Assembly: GCA_014898425.1 (NCBI GenBank)
Contig: RCSZ01000012.1
Span: 930,001 to 994,000 of the forward strand
DNA length: 64,000 bases
Reading direction: 5' to 3'
Origin: Botryotinia globosa
Lineage: Eukaryota > Ascomycota > Leotiomycetes > Helotiales > Sclerotiniaceae
Part shown: in pieces, positions 51,086 to 64,000 of the stretch
Layout of the letters: every line of letters begins with the position of its first letter
How positions within the stretch are numbered: position 1 is the stretch's first letter
Program-made: the position numbers and the translations under genes
The notes under the pieces: model-generated
The model's database searches: none
What the model was told of the DNA's origin: nothing
Seen by the model: only the letters and a program-made list of their open reading frames with translations

Positions 51086-51803
51086 TTTTGGGAGGAATCT
51101 GTATTTGTCTAGGTGGTGGTTTTGGAAGGCTTTTCTACGTATTTGAAAGAATTATTAATGATGAAAGCAACTCAAAAAGTCAAAGATTTAAATTGATTGA
51201 GATCATGATTGCAGAGGTATTCGGTAAACCAAAACGTGACTACGGTAGTGTGGTATGGTACAGTGAAACCGTCGCAATTCCGCGCAATGACTAAGCGAAT
51301 AAGCGACATTTAAGCCGAACACAACCGTGTGTAAACCGCGCGGAATGAAGGAGTATCAACCGCACTTAGAAACCCTAACAACTTCTAAAAAGCAATCCTA
51401 GGCCAAAGGATGGCGATCGGTTCAATTGCTGGACGTTCATTAGTCGGTGGGTTTGAAAGCTAGTTGTTTGATTATGCGGTTATTCTATGTTTTGACATGG
51501 CTTAGTCCGCCGTATACCGAGATGTATCGTCTTCATAAGAAGAGGAGCTGTTGGCAGTCCCAAGTTCCTCTTCCTCCCAAACATCTTCCTTTTTTAACGA
51601 AACTTGACTCTTTTGCCAAACTCATCTGCAAGCAAAGTTTGCTTCCGACAAACTCTCTTGAGAATCTCTCCATTACTTATTAAAGTATTGATTGGCCGTC
51701 TACTCTCAAACCATTTCTGACTATCAATCTCACATACGTATAGAGGAATCCAACCTCTATCTCTTCACTGTCTGCATAAACTCCCATATCACAACATCAC
51801 ATC
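51086..51803. promoter_or_regulatory. Shared divergent promoter between TTC36-like and HPPD genes
   Basis: 718 bp separate the two start codons, with no other gene. The HPPD side carries an inverted CCAAT core (GATTGGCCG at about 51691) and a pyrimidine-rich leader with ATCACAACATCACATC just before ATG. The position alone suggests co-regulation; specific sites for a tyrosine-pathway regulator were not identified. Confidence 0.55.
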
Positions 51804-53137
<1,334 letters not shown>

Positions 53138-53742
53138 AGAGTGAGTGTTGGGTGGCGGGGTATGATTGAGAGCTTGTTGTAAATGGATTATGACGAGGGT
53201 GCGTGGGTATGTCTGCTTTAGGGGTCCGGAGTCTGGGATTTTGAAGGGCATAATATTGCACCTTACGAATGATGATCACTACATAGCATAGCGGGAGCGA
53301 AGTGGATGAACGGATTTTGGTGTGCATTTTTTGTTGGGCCCCTGGGAGTAGATACCTAGTGATAGTGGACCCTATAATTTATCTTACATACATACACACA
53401 TGCATACATTGATTCATTGATGTAGATCTGAGCAAAGTGATATAATATGTATATATGCGTTACAGCTCTAGTCAGAATCTATCATATGTACTAATACTAC
53501 CGCATGAAGATCCATATGCAGATTGCAACGCAAAATATCGCAGCACTCTCCGTTACAATCTTCAAATCTCGAAATCACGCACTCTATATCTTTTCCCTCT
53601 CATTCTCATCTCCCATTCTAGAAAGACACTGACCTCAACAATTCACACCGCACGACTCCTGCACCCCTCGACCCCACAGAAACCATCATCATCACGGTCA
53701 CCCTAAACCCTAAACCCCACACCCCATCCATCCGACTCCAAC
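53138..53742. other. Convergent spacer between HPPD and antiporter genes
   Basis: 3' regions of two genes facing each other. Contains TACATACATACAC repeats at about 53388-53400 and two CCCTAAA units at 53701-53715. No gene. Confidence 0.6.
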
Positions 53743-55704
53743 CTAAACCTCAGAATCCCTCTCTCTTCCCATCCCACTAGCAACATGCACCTCCTCATCT
53801 GGAAACCTAATAGTTCTGCCCTCCACCACCCCATCCATCATCCCAATGGGACTGGCCTCCTCCCCGTCCATCCCAATTCCACTCTCCGTCACACCCCTTG
53901 CAGTTCCCGAACGAATCACGCTCCCCCCAATCCTATAGATCGGTCTCGAGCTCGATCCCGAACTCAAAGCCGGAGTCGAAATCGCACTTCCCAAACTTCC
54001 ATGTGCCGTTCCACTTGCATCTGTACTAGCATTTCCTCTTCTCCTCTCCCTCAACACACCCGAGTTTGTACTGTAAACTCTTGCTCCGATAGCCAGATTC
54101 GTTTGACTATTGCTTTGACTTGTAAATGCTCTGCTGAGTGTTCTCGGCAAGAAAAAGCCTAATTTGCCTAATGGTATCGAAAGTCCATGCACTACAATAC
54201 TACAAATCGTCAAGAACCAAACGACGACTGAAATGACCTCGGCTAGATGTTCTGCGTCTTTGCGCTGAACCCCATCTACTGTGATTGTTTCGAGGAATTC
54301 TAGTGAGATATAGAGATAGAAGACAGCGCTAACTCCAATTGGTCCGAAGAACCCAACAAAAATAGCCTGTCGTTTCTCCTCGATTTGAGGTATAAATTTG
54401 TGCATTGCAAAGACCATCGGTAGACGTCTATTAAGTTGAGGTCAGTCTAGATTCTAACAGGCAATTTCTGATCCATCTTGAAATGCGGAAAGCTGCAAAG
54501 GGAAGGGATTGCTTACCTGAAAAGTAGTATCAAGATACCCAAGAATATCAACCGATAAATTGGAATAACGGTATTGGCAGCAAATGAAGCCCAAGGACAG
54601 ATGGCTCCGAACCATATAAAAACACTCAGATTCAGCAACATATCAATAGTAGGTTGAAGCGAATCATCTAGTGTCTCTAGACGAAACCAATCATCCCAAG
54701 TGAAGACATTTCCAGCAATAAAACATGCCAAAACATCATCACTGCCAATCATACCGCAAGTGCCCACAATGAATAGAGCTAATGTGATAGCGAATACAAG
54801 GAAACTTTCCCGGTCCACAAATTTCTTCTCTTCGGCCCAGTGGAGGAGCTCTTTGGCTATCCAGCCTATAGTAGCTCCATAGACAATACTGAGGATAATA
54901 GTATAAACCCATGTCTCTCCAAACCAGAGACCCATAGCTTTAGAAGCACCTCCAGTTTGACCCGCGCCTACGACAAAATATTAGCATAAGCACAGAATAA
55001 ACAATATGAGATGGGGATAATTGAAAACGAAACTCACCACCTTCCCCTGTGTATTTGATCAAATACAACGCCAAAAACAAATACGGATATCCCAATCCAT
55101 CATTCGCCCCACTCTCCGCCACAATAATCTTTTGTAACTCCTTTGGAATATTCTTATCCGCAAATTTTCCCTTGACAATACTGTTACTCAGTACCGGATC
55201 AGTAGGTGTAATACATGCTCCAACAGCTAAGGCATGCAGAAACGATAAATTCGGAACCATTCCCCAGATTAATAGCGAACTCGTAAGCCACATTACAGTC
55301 ATAACAGGGCCGAGTAGGAGAGCTAGGGATTTCCATTCCAACTTCAAATACCGAGAGGGTAATTGGACACCAGCGAGGACCAGTTGAATGCCCAGGACTA
55401 GGCGGGAAAAGTCGAGAGTGGTTGCATTGAGGTTTGCAAGAGAGCCCGTGTAATCGAGGGGGCGAACAAAGTCTGCTGCATGTGGAGACATGGCAACGCC
55501 AAAGAGAAGAGATATCACTGTTTAAATCCATATCAGCCATTGTCTGCCAATAACCAGAGTAGTAAGGAAAAAGGCAATAAACATACATGCTTCAGAAAGA
55601 TAAAATTTCTCCTTGAACAAATAAGATACCAATCCAAACAAAGTAATGAATCCGCCGAGGACGGCACATACAATGTTGAAGTTGGACGTCGAAATAGTAG
55701 GCAT
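53743..55704 (-). CDS. Plasma-membrane Na+/H+ antiporter (Nha1/Sod2-like, CPA1)
   Basis: Cation/proton exchanger that exports Na+ or K+ at acidic outside pH. Exons 55704-55587, 55517-55038, 54967-54517 and 54427-53743 give 577 residues with agreeing phases. Motifs: FYLSEALISLLFGVAMSPHA (first junction), LGIQLVLAGVQLPSRYLK, ACITPTDPVLSNSIVKGKFA, VAESGANDGLGYPYLFLAL (the Asn-Asp pair of electroneutral antiporters), SIVYGATIGWIAKELLHWAE, IGSDDVLACFIAGNVFTWDD (Asp-Asp), SVFIWFGAICPWASF and AIFVGFFGPIGVSAVFYLYI. A short Ser-rich cytosolic tail of about 120 residues ends EEVHVASGMGRERDSEV. It is shorter than the 985-residue yeast Nha1 tail, closer to Sod2 of fission yeast. Confidence 0.93.
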
Positions 55705-57109
55705 CTTGGACTGTTCTATTCTATCCTCTTTTGATTTTCTGGATGGCCGTCTTCTCCTCGATATATATCTTCGAATTGGATTGCAACTCTGCTTCTTGTT
55801 CTGCCAAGATAAGCCAAGCTTGTAAGTTTACAACTCCGTATGTTGTGCCTGTGGTCCGCGAGCCCAATTGCAAGCCTTTGAATCTGCGAAGCTTCCAATT
55901 CTTACTCAGTCTCCAATCCTCACTTGAGCTGTCCTCTTCTGCACACCAAAGATCCCTTTCCTTCCTTAACTGTAAGTCCGCAGAAGCGTCCGTCGTATTA
56001 TCCCACGCCCGAATCGTCACTCTCACAATCCCTACGATTGAATCTCTTCTTCAATCTCGAAGCCTCCTTAAGATCCCAAGCCTGTGTTATTGAATCATTG
56101 AAAAGCTTTTCCTCTCTCGAAATATTGATTCTGAAAATGCCCGCCACCTTGTTCCGCGGAGCGTGTCTTGTAGATGTAGTCTTTCGATTCACTATGTTGG
56201 AAATGGTAGGTAGATTATCTGAAGAATACAATACTGGTGTGCGCAAACAGATAGAGAATGTTCTCGGAAGCACTTGTCGTGTGATTGCTGAATACTACCG
56301 TTTCATACAAACATGCAGAAGAGTGTGGTTGATCAATAAATATGCATGTGAATAAATTTAGATATCGGTGAGGCGAACAATTTTCATTTATCCTTATCAA
56401 CAAACTGAACCCCTGCATTCAGCCATGTGTGCTCACCCCTCCACAGAACCTGAAGCACGTTGTTTCTCCGCTATCAACGAGTATGGGGTGGGGAGCTTCA
56501 TGAAACGAAGTATAAAGAAAGATTGGAATAACATGATAATAAATTACTTTCTATATGATATTATCTAGACAATTTAACCCAAAACCCAATGTAGATTCAA
56601 GAATGAGTTTCAATATCACAAAAAGGATTCCTACGTAATGAAAGATCTAAATGGTTATTGTCTTTGAAGTTTGAAGTGGTCTTCCATGTTCCTATTAAAT
56701 CAACCCCCAAATTTCCCCCTCTTCTTGTCCTTCCTGATAAAAGATTACACGACGTTGCGTGAAGGTTACATAGATGTGGATAGTTTGGATATCAATGGTA
56801 TACCATAGAAGTGCACACAACGGGAACCATTCATATGGACATGAATAATCCGGTATCTCAAAAGTCTTAATTGGACAAACAAATAGTGGCTGCCTACTCA
56901 AAGTCCCACGGAAACCAGTGCACTAAAAAATGATATCATTTCATGTCGTTAAATCCTTTCCCTTTGCAGCTTGATGTCCATATTCAAGCCCATGGTGAAC
57001 GCAGTCTTCTTTTCACTCTACACTTCAAATCCGCGACATGAGGAGATGCAGTCCCTAGGGATTCCAAAAATTGAGGAAGTGCTAAGTAAGAGGCTCAAAC
57101 AAGGAGCTC
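55705..57109. other. Promoter of the antiporter gene and 3' region of RNase H1
   Basis: No strong gene. The first 400 bp upstream of the antiporter (55705-56100) are its likely promoter or leader. A small plus-strand frame is listed separately. Confidence 0.5.
56137..56355 (+). CDS. Candidate small protein, 72 aa
   Basis: Begins MPATLFRGACLVDVVFRFTM and continues with a charged helical stretch (EMVGRLSEEYNTGVRKQIEN). The frame also extends upstream without ATG context evidence. Unrecognised; amino-acid composition is protein-like, but there is no other support. Confidence 0.25.
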   Translation: MPATLFRGACLVDVVFRFTMLEMVGRLSEEYNTGVRKQIENVLGSTCRVIAEYYRFIQTCRRVWLINKYACE

Positions 57110-58273
57110 TCACCTGTTCTTCTCCATTGCCCCCTTAACAGCCAACCTATCCGCCGCCACATTCCCCGGATTCTCATCATGTCCCTTCACCCACGTCATA
57201 TTAGTCTGAGCCTTAGCTTTCGTCCTCTTATCAATGATTTCCCTGATCTGCTTCACCAAGTCTTCATTCATGACTGCTTTTCCAGTACTAGTTTTCCATC
57301 CGTTTTTCTCCCAATTCTTATACCATACTGTCGCACAATTGATTGTGTAATTGCTGTCTGTTATAATCTCGATACTCTTATCTAAGGGTACAATCTCGAG
57401 GGCGCGGAGCGCGGCTGTGAGTTCGGCGCGCTGGTTGGTTTGAAGGGTGCCTTCTAGGGGAGCCGAGATGTTTCTAGAGGATAGGTTAATATATTTGTGA
57501 AGGACTTTGAACAGAGAGCTCGAAGGCAAGGACATACCTGTCATCACCGTCTCCAAAGAAAACTCCATATCCAGCCACAGCCCCAACCTTTCCATTGCCT
57601 CTACTACTACCATCCGTCCAGACCTTGATAGTGTCTCCTTTAACAAATTCTTGCGATTTCTCCTCCACCGTAACCTTGTCTTTCCCCTTGACCAATTTCT
57701 TGCCACTCTCCTCCTTTCCCGCTTCCGTCTTAACCTTCTTATTAGTCTTCCCACCTTCTCTCACGAACTCCTCTGCCTCTTCTCTCGTAGCAAACTTTTT
57801 ATATTTCGGCCCTTTGACCCCATCAATTTGCTTTTTCGCATCTGACCACTCCTCATAGATCCCCGTTTCATGTCCCACGGCCACAGCATAAAATTTATCT
57901 CCCTTTGAAGGTTTCGCTGGATTTTTGCCGGCTACAAATGCTTCTGCGTCTGATTGTGTCGAAAAAGATTTATCTGCGGAGACATCTTAAATCAGCATTT
58001 TTTATATCTTTTTTGCACGATTAAAGAATACAAGAAAATTTCCATGCTTATTCCCAAATTCCTTTCCTGAGTACAAAATCAAAAAAGAAGCTTACACATA
58101 GCTCCCCCAAAACCCGTAATCTGCTCCTTGCAATCCTCCCAATCAGTAAACACGCCCGTTTTCTTCCCCTTCCTAACTGCGTAATATTTCTGCGCACTAC
58201 TAGGTCCTCCCTTATCCTTGCCCTCTCCCTCTTTCTCTTCACTAAACTTTCTCTTCCTCGTAGCTGGAGGCAT
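57110..58273 (-). CDS. Ribonuclease H1 with two hybrid-binding domains
   Basis: Degrades RNA in RNA/DNA hybrids, acting on R-loops and replication primers. Exons 58273-58096, 57973-57538 and 57473-57110 give 325 residues from the ATG giving MPPATRKRKF. Two N-terminal hybrid-binding (viroplasmin-like) domains: about 28-75 (KYYAVRKGKKTGVFTDWEDC, then YKSFSTQSDAEAFV) and about 86-132 (KFYAVAVGHETGIYEEWSDA, then YKKFATREEAEEFV). A Lys-rich linker precedes the catalytic domain with Asp180 (VWTDGSSRGNG), Glu222 (NQRAELTAALRALE), Asp244 (IITDSNYTI), His303 (WVKGHDENPGN) and Asp313 (VAADRLAVKGA). All four carboxylates are present. The end EKNR-stop overlaps a possible donor (AG|GTGAGA), so a further short exon cannot be excluded. 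An open, start-containing extension reaches 58483 (see findings). Confidence 0.93.
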
Positions 58274-59150
58274 TATAAGATTACTCAAACCCGTTGAGCG
58301 TCCCAAGTTTTCCAACTCTATCAGAGTTCGAATCTGTTCAAGTAACAATATTCCCTGTCTTAAAACGTCCTGTCGCGTTTGTGTTGAAGAATGTGAAAGT
58401 TCTACTAATCTTCTATTTTTCTTCGATTTGACAATGCGGTATTGAGCTATATGTGCTCTGGACATATAAGTATGCGTCCTCAAAAACCCCTTCTGAATTA
58501 GGATTCCAGGAGATTCGAATTGGGAACGACAAGTTGCAAAAGTTCTCGGTCGAATTCGAAGTCAATCATATGCGAAAGAGCTAGCAATCTTTATCTGCCA
58601 AATGCCCAATCCAGTCAGTTAATGTGTTTTGGTGCGAGACAAGACGGAACAAAAGACAACTAAAACAACAGAATGAGGTGAAACAAAGATGAAAGAGAAT
58701 AACTTTTGTTTGTTGATTCTAGATGCGGCCAGGGTGAAAAGGCAAGATGGAATTGCGCTGTAAAAGAGCATTCAATGTAAGGCAATAAGACAGTGCTCGC
58801 TGGGGAGCTATCGCAAAGCACAAGAAACCTACCGTAAATATTGAACGTAGTCAACCTGTTTGTAGGTGCTTAAACAACATTTGCCAACTCAATTGTATCC
58901 AGCACAGCAGAGCGATGCAAAACAAAACAAAAAGAGTGTGTGAGTGGTAGATATCTCAACGTCCAAATTTAAATTGCAGTACATATGTATTGCAAGTGTG
59001 ATTGCGACCCTGTGCAAAGGGTTGAAGAAATGACGCGCGGGGGAAGGGGTCCGGCCGGATAAACTTACTAGTGCACAGGTGCGTTGCGTGGCAGCACAAC
59101 GCTCACCAGTGGCTGGCCTCTTCTAAAAAGGGCAACCTAATAGGGCGGAT
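58274..59150. other. 5' region of RNase H1 and intergenic spacer
   Basis: Apart from the in-frame upstream extension of RNase H1 (58274-58483) no gene is seen. Composition is normal until about 59200. Confidence 0.5.
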
Positions 59151-59478
59151 TTCTTCAATTTTTACGGAGGCCGCGGTCATTTTGGAAGCTAGGTAAGGCC
59201 TATTATTTTCCCATTTAGCTAGTTTTTTAGATAGAATATAATTAGATATATAGGATCTATATTACGTGGGTGCTACATCTTCCGTATCCTTCTCGAACCA
59301 ACAAGAACTTTTCTGGATTGAGATTTAGAGCTTTAAAATATCGAGTTTTGACTTTGTATGAGAATTACATATAAATTTCAAACTTTTATATAATCTTTAA
59401 TAACTTTTTAATAATTATTATTAAAAGAAAATTGTATATCTTTTTTAAAAATTCAAATCTGAATCTGTATAGAAATTC

Positions 59479-59521
<43 letters not shown>

Positions 59522-59940
59522 TAGTATATAGTAGTATAAATAATCCCTGTAATTTTGAAGATACCCTTTTAAATATTTATTTATAAGGAATTTTTTATTT
59601 TTTCAAGATCTTTCAGATTGAATATCTTATAAATTTATATAAAAAAATATAATTTATTTTTAATTATTTTTCCTTGAAAATTATTATAGATTTTATGAAA
59701 TTTTAAATTTCTATGTAATTTATATATAAATTAAAAATCGATATTTCAAAGTTTTAGAAATCGATTCAGAAAGATCCTAAAATTCTATTTTTTTTAAATA
59801 GATTTAAAATGATTTAAATTATATAGATTTAAATTTTTATCCAGTTATATTCAATATTCATAAAGATATTAATAAATCAAAAAAGTGATTTTTAGTATAA
59901 AAGAGCGGCCTGAAAAAGGGGTGGCCCGAAAGTGGGGTGG
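59151..59940. mobile_element. Small AT-rich island, probable decayed transposable element
   Basis: Sharp drop in GC between about 59200 and 59900 with no coding potential, including an (AT)n run at 59489-59514. Its right edge (59908-59933) is the 26-bp motif, ending GGGGTGGCCCGAAAGT, found inverted at 6533-6558 with one mismatch in 26. In both places the AT-rich side lies on the same side of the motif, as expected for an element terminus. A matching left end was not found. Confidence 0.5.
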
Positions 59941-60825
59941 TCGACTTACAACTCACTTTGATTTGCTTCTACGAATCCACAAGGTTTCGAAAATATGTCG
60001 ATATATTAACAATTGACTGTCAACTAGCTTTCAAGAACGAAAACCCAAGGAGGCGAGCTCTATTACAGGTATCAATGTGGAACCGGCATCGGGTCGATCA
60101 TTATTCCAATACTAAAGAATTTTCATACATCTATAGCTTCAGAAACAGGGTTTGAAGGAATTAATAAAAAGTCTTATAATTCACCGACACCTATATTTTA
60201 TACTAGGTAGTTGTCACCTTGCATTGACTCTAACAGCATATTCCCTACTACTGAACCCTGACACAATCATACTCAATTCGAACAACCAGAGGCTTTCTCA
60301 TTAATATATTTGAAGACTAAAATGATATTTACATTTACATTTTTATATGCATGTTCTATTTTACTCGCTTTGCGGAAATCTCTATTTCTCCATCTCAGTC
60401 TTGCTGTACAAAAGTAGTCTGACCTTCCATCTATTGTAGGTTCGTTCTTAAAACGCAAGACCAAAGCCAATCTTTTTGGATATCCGCTGGAGTGTAATAA
60501 AAGCTGAAGCAATTCATCCATCAAAAAGAGTAGAAAGGGACCTCTGCCGACGCCAGAAATATACTCCCATTCTTGTGCACACCTCAACCACCTTCGCTTC
60601 CACATTTCCGAGTCCCCGATACCAGTTCCAATCTCCCAACTGTTGTTACAAATCATAAATTCCCCGAAAATCAAAACCCAAAACTCCTAATCTGTAACAA
60701 GACCTCGCTATGCAGTGCAACGCAAACTCATCCCAAATGATACAAAACTCCGGAAACCCCTCGTATGTTACATCCCTGCTCGTGTTCTAGCTGTCCTCTT
60801 CGCGATCCATGTAGATAGTCAAATC
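59941..60825. other. 3' region of the PFK-2/FBPase gene
   Basis: No supported gene. The minus-strand 133-codon frame at 60674-60273 lies just past the stop of the gene and shows no recognisable motif. Confidence 0.5.
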
Positions 60826-63128
60826 TCAATTGCCTTTCTCTGTCTCTTTTCTTGGTTTGTAGTTTGGCAACTCATCAAACCATTGTTGTTGTTCATTGTA
60901 TCTGTATGCATGGAATTCAATGCCGTAAGGTTTTGGTTCAATGGCGTAGAGCATTCCCAAAGGTACATCCAAGTCTGCAATATCATCTCTGGTGAGATCC
61001 ATAAAGTAAGCCATCAGGACTCGGGCAACCGATCGGTGCCCGATGATCAGAACATGATCCGTGATACGTTCGAGTTCTCGAACCATATCCCTGAGTCGAC
61101 TGATGACTTGCAAATAACCTTCACCTCCAACTCCGGGATATATGTAGTGCAACTTGTCTTTGGCTCGCTTCTCGTACTCGTCTGGAAAGCGTTGTTCAAT
61201 TTCCTTGTAGGTCAATCCTTCAAAAGAACCTGCGTTCAATTCGTTCAACATTTCCCAATTCTTGACATCATAATCCTCGTCCATCTCAAAATTCTCTGCC
61301 GTCTGGATACTTCTCTTGAGCATCGAAGTCCACACACAAAAGTTCTTCTCATCCAGTTCTCCCATGATGTCTGGATAGGGTGGTGTTCTGACAGCTTCGC
61401 CTCCTGGAGGATACTTTGCACTCTCAATAGCTGATTGCTGCTGCTCAAAAAGCCATTGCCTTCGACTATTTGTAATGAAGTTGTGAAGAACTCGAGCATA
61501 TTGTTGTCCTTCCTCCGTAAGATCGGAATCTCCACCAAGCTTGCCTACTTTGTTGTCATTGGATTTTCCGTGTCGCGTGATCCAGATCTGTCTTGGGGAA
61601 AGATTGAATGTCGACAAATATGAAGCTATGCCTCCCGTCAAAAATCCCTTCAGTTGATAATGGATAACCTTTCGTCCGACATCTATCATTTTGATGTACT
61701 GCATATGATTATCTTCTTCGTATTTTCCCAAAGGAACGTATGCGCTTTCATACGCAGCGACTCGTAATTTGAAGTCCCTCAGAGACGATTCTGGATCCTT
61801 GTCTTTGTAATCGGGGCCTCGGAGCTTCAATCGCATGTTTGCCTCGAGCAGCTAGAATATGTTTAGCAAGGGAGTCTTCAAAAGACTATGATATACGTAC
61901 ACTCTCATCCTCGCAGACACTTTCTATAAAGAGAATGCCGAGCTTTGGCTCTCTGAACTTGACGTGATCGAAAAGAAGTTTGCGACGCTCAATGGTGCTG
62001 TTTGTAGCGTCCAAGATACCGACAGCGCCATTTCCCAACAAGAGGAAATCCAAAAGCTCATCTAATGTGGCCATGGCTACCTGCTCTCTGATCAAAGCCG
62101 CCTTGGAATTCATTGGATCGAAGAAATTGGCTGATTGATCCATAGTTTCTGGGTTTGACGATCCGGTGGAAGATTTCTTCGCCTCAGAACCTTTGGTTTC
62201 TTGGGTCGGATCCACGCCGTTCAGAATCATATGAGCAGCCTGTGTAGGGGCATCTATGGCGCCAGAATTGGGACCAGGGCGACTGGGTTGACGTGAAACA
62301 GGTGGCCGTTGAGCCGATTCCTGGGTTTTCAGTGGTGTGCCGTTCGACGGCCGCGGTTTTCCAGCTGCGACACGACGTCGATTTCCAACATTGAAAATCT
62401 TAGTCTCATGCTGCTGCCATGACAAATATCTTTGAATTTTCTTCGTAATGTATGATTTTCCACGAGCGGGCAATCCTACCATGATAACCACCAATTTTGA
62501 AGCGACATCTCGCTGTGCAATTTTACCATCAGGAGAAACGCGGGATCTGGTCATGCCAGGAATGTTGAGAGTGGTAGCAGGAGCTCGAACTCGGGGAGTT
62601 GTAGTGCCAGAATTCTGTCTATGTGGGAGACTATACCATGGTCAGTGTTGAGTTCTGCGTGAAAATTTTGTTGGGGTCTTTGCGCCCAGGGAATTCCGTG
62701 AACATTCCATAGAACACTATTCATTGACCGAAGGGGAACTGATGAGAATGGGGATAGACTGACATTCTTGGACTGCTCTGAGCAGTTGAAGGACCGCTTG
62801 GGAGAGGTGTGTCAGAGGGAGGATGACCAACTCCCTCGATAACTCCATCGCTAGTCATACCGAATTTCTCGTGAAAACTTCGATTTAAAACTGGCGGTAT
62901 AGCAGATGGTGGAAGGGTGATATGGTTATCGAGTTGTGGGTTGCAAACGGCAAAATCGCGTTCGAGGATGATATTGCCAGGAAATGTATTGAGGGGTTGA
63001 GAAGAAGGTTTCGGGGGTGGATTCATTGCGGTACAATTGTTGAAAACCGCCGCTTTCGCGATCTGAGAAAGTTGGGACTGACGTCGATATTCCGCTGCAA
63101 GTGGAGCGTTAGTGGACACAGAATCCAT
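60826..63128 (-). CDS. 6-phosphofructo-2-kinase/fructose-2,6-bisphosphatase
   Basis: Makes and probably breaks fructose-2,6-bisphosphate, the main activator of glycolytic phosphofructokinase and inhibitor of fructose-1,6-bisphosphatase. Exons 63128-62764, 62630-61901 and 61851-60826 give 706 residues. A disordered N-terminal tail of about 160 residues ends in NSGTTTPRVRAPATTLN. Kinase: P-loop GLPARGKSY (174-182), FFDPMNSKAALIREQVAM, GILDATNSTIERRKLL and ESVCEDES. A Ser/Lys-rich insert of about 90 residues separates KIFNVGNRRR from the rest of the kinase. GPDYKDKDPESSLRDFKLR and VGRKVIHYQLKGFL link to the phosphatase: catalytic His459 (ITRHGKSND), Glu569 (LNELNAGSFEGLTYKEIE) and His637 (VLIIGHRSVARVL). 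The catalytic His is present, unlike yeast Pfk26, so bifunctionality is likely. The first intron uses a GTCAGT donor and is the least certain junction. Confidence 0.92.
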
Positions 63129-64000
63129 GAGAAATTATGGAAAATGGTGGAATGGTGGGTAGCATACACGACAAAAAGTCCTGGGGCGCTGCATGAATGG
63201 CCGAAGGCATTTAATAATTCTCGAGCGTTCCAATTTTGAGGAAAGCAAGCGGGCAAAGGACCTAAATTAATCCAATCAAAACTTTTTCTTTAGCTTTCAG
63301 TAGTTTGAGGTCTAAAAGGGAATTATGTCGGTACTAACCTTTTTTTCTTCTTTTTCTCCCACTATCACTGACGACTCACGAGTATCTATGACCAAACCCT
63401 CTTTTGATCAACACTTGGGGTACTCGTTATCCCATTTGCCTGTGACTCGTGAGAATGGAGAGCAGGGTAAGGAAGGGCAAGCTGAGAAGGTCCTAGTCGA
63501 GTTGGTTGTCGACCCAGAAAGTAGGAGGACTGGGAAGTGTGTGCGAGTGTGTGTATGCAATGTAATAAGTACCAAGTAAGAAGTTTCGAGTCAATTCGAA
63601 AATCAAAATGGAATCGACGTTGTAGGATATCGTTGGAAATGAGAAGTGGTGGTGGTGGTAGTCGCAAAAGTAGGAGAGCTCTGTAGAAAAGAAAAGAAAA
63701 AACAAGTGGTGATACTGGAGTAGTCAATGAATCCAAAGTGATAAGAAGAAAAAAGCTGAAAGAAAATATTGCGTGTGAGATGTAGCAGTTGACTTCTTCC
63801 GTAATGTAAAACAAATTGAAGCAATGCTCCTTTCAATTCTTGAGGTTGACTGACGATGGATTATGACCTCAATATCAAGTTCCCATCTAGTGCTCCGAAA
63901 GCCGAAAGCAGAATGTCTCTCTCCAGTTTCGCAGATGTAAATCCTTCTCGATAAGACTTTCTGGAAAGCCTATCAGTAAAACACGACACGCACTAGACTC
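63129..64000. other. Promoter of the PFK-2/FBPase gene
   Basis: No supported gene; ORFs here are Phe/Ser/Thr-rich low-complexity frames. A TTTTTTTCTTCTTTTTCTCCC stretch lies at about 63339 on the plus strand. The window ends without another coding start. Confidence 0.5.

Noticed and set aside
53700..53720. CCCTAAACCCTAAACCCC as a possible interstitial telomere
   Set aside because: Only two TTTAGGG-type units, with normal genes on both sides; too short to mean anything.

Overview
The window comes from a filamentous ascomycete. Genes carry short introns (about 45-100 bp, GT..AG) and long intergenic spacers. The gene set (a velvet regulator, a PMT2-type O-mannosyltransferase, an Mga2/Spt23-like membrane-bound activator, a Chs7-family chaperone) is typical of Pezizomycotina. 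The strong contrast between moderate-GC gene blocks and a very AT-rich repeat island, together with the protein sequences, suggests Leotiomycetes, perhaps Sclerotiniaceae. That placement is inference; I cannot run a search.

Layout. 1-811: 5' part of a chitin-synthase-export-chaperone (Chs7/PF12271) gene leaving the window, minus strand. 3974-6427: an unrecognised multi-exon minus-strand gene whose 5' part contains a 109-bp unit repeated three times. 6.5-19.5 kb: an AT-rich island with almost no host coding. It holds a decayed Ty1/copia retrotransposon (minus strand; gag, protease, integrase and RT recognisable), three short inverted-repeat elements, and three copies of a composite repeat built around a conserved GC-rich hairpin and very long trinucleotide arrays. 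20.4-26.3 kb: an MFS sugar-transporter-like protein with a long N-terminal tail, then a PMT2-family protein O-mannosyltransferase. 26.3-32.3 kb: no recognisable gene. 32.3-36.8 kb: an Mga2/Spt23-like activator (IPT/TIG, ankyrin repeats, C-terminal membrane anchor). 38.0-44.3 kb: a large disordered protein and the velvet regulator VeA, both minus strand. 44.3-50.3 kb: gene-poor. 50.3-53.1 kb: a divergent pair, a TTC36-like protein and 4-hydroxyphenylpyruvate dioxygenase. 53.7-63.1 kb: a Na+/H+ antiporter, RNase H1 and 6-phosphofructo-2-kinase/fructose-2,6-bisphosphatase, all minus strand, with a small AT-rich island near 59.2-59.9 kb.

Most genes are ordinary housekeeping or regulatory genes without cluster logic. 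Two things stand out. First, the tyrosine-catabolic enzyme HPPD shares a 718-bp divergent promoter with a TTC36 homologue; in mammals TTC36 is reported to protect HPD from degradation. Second, the composite repeat family in the AT-rich island keeps an intact hairpin while everything around it has decayed and its microsatellite core has expanded differently in each copy. Exon boundaries below were worked out by hand from GT/AG sites, phase and family conservation, not from transcripts.
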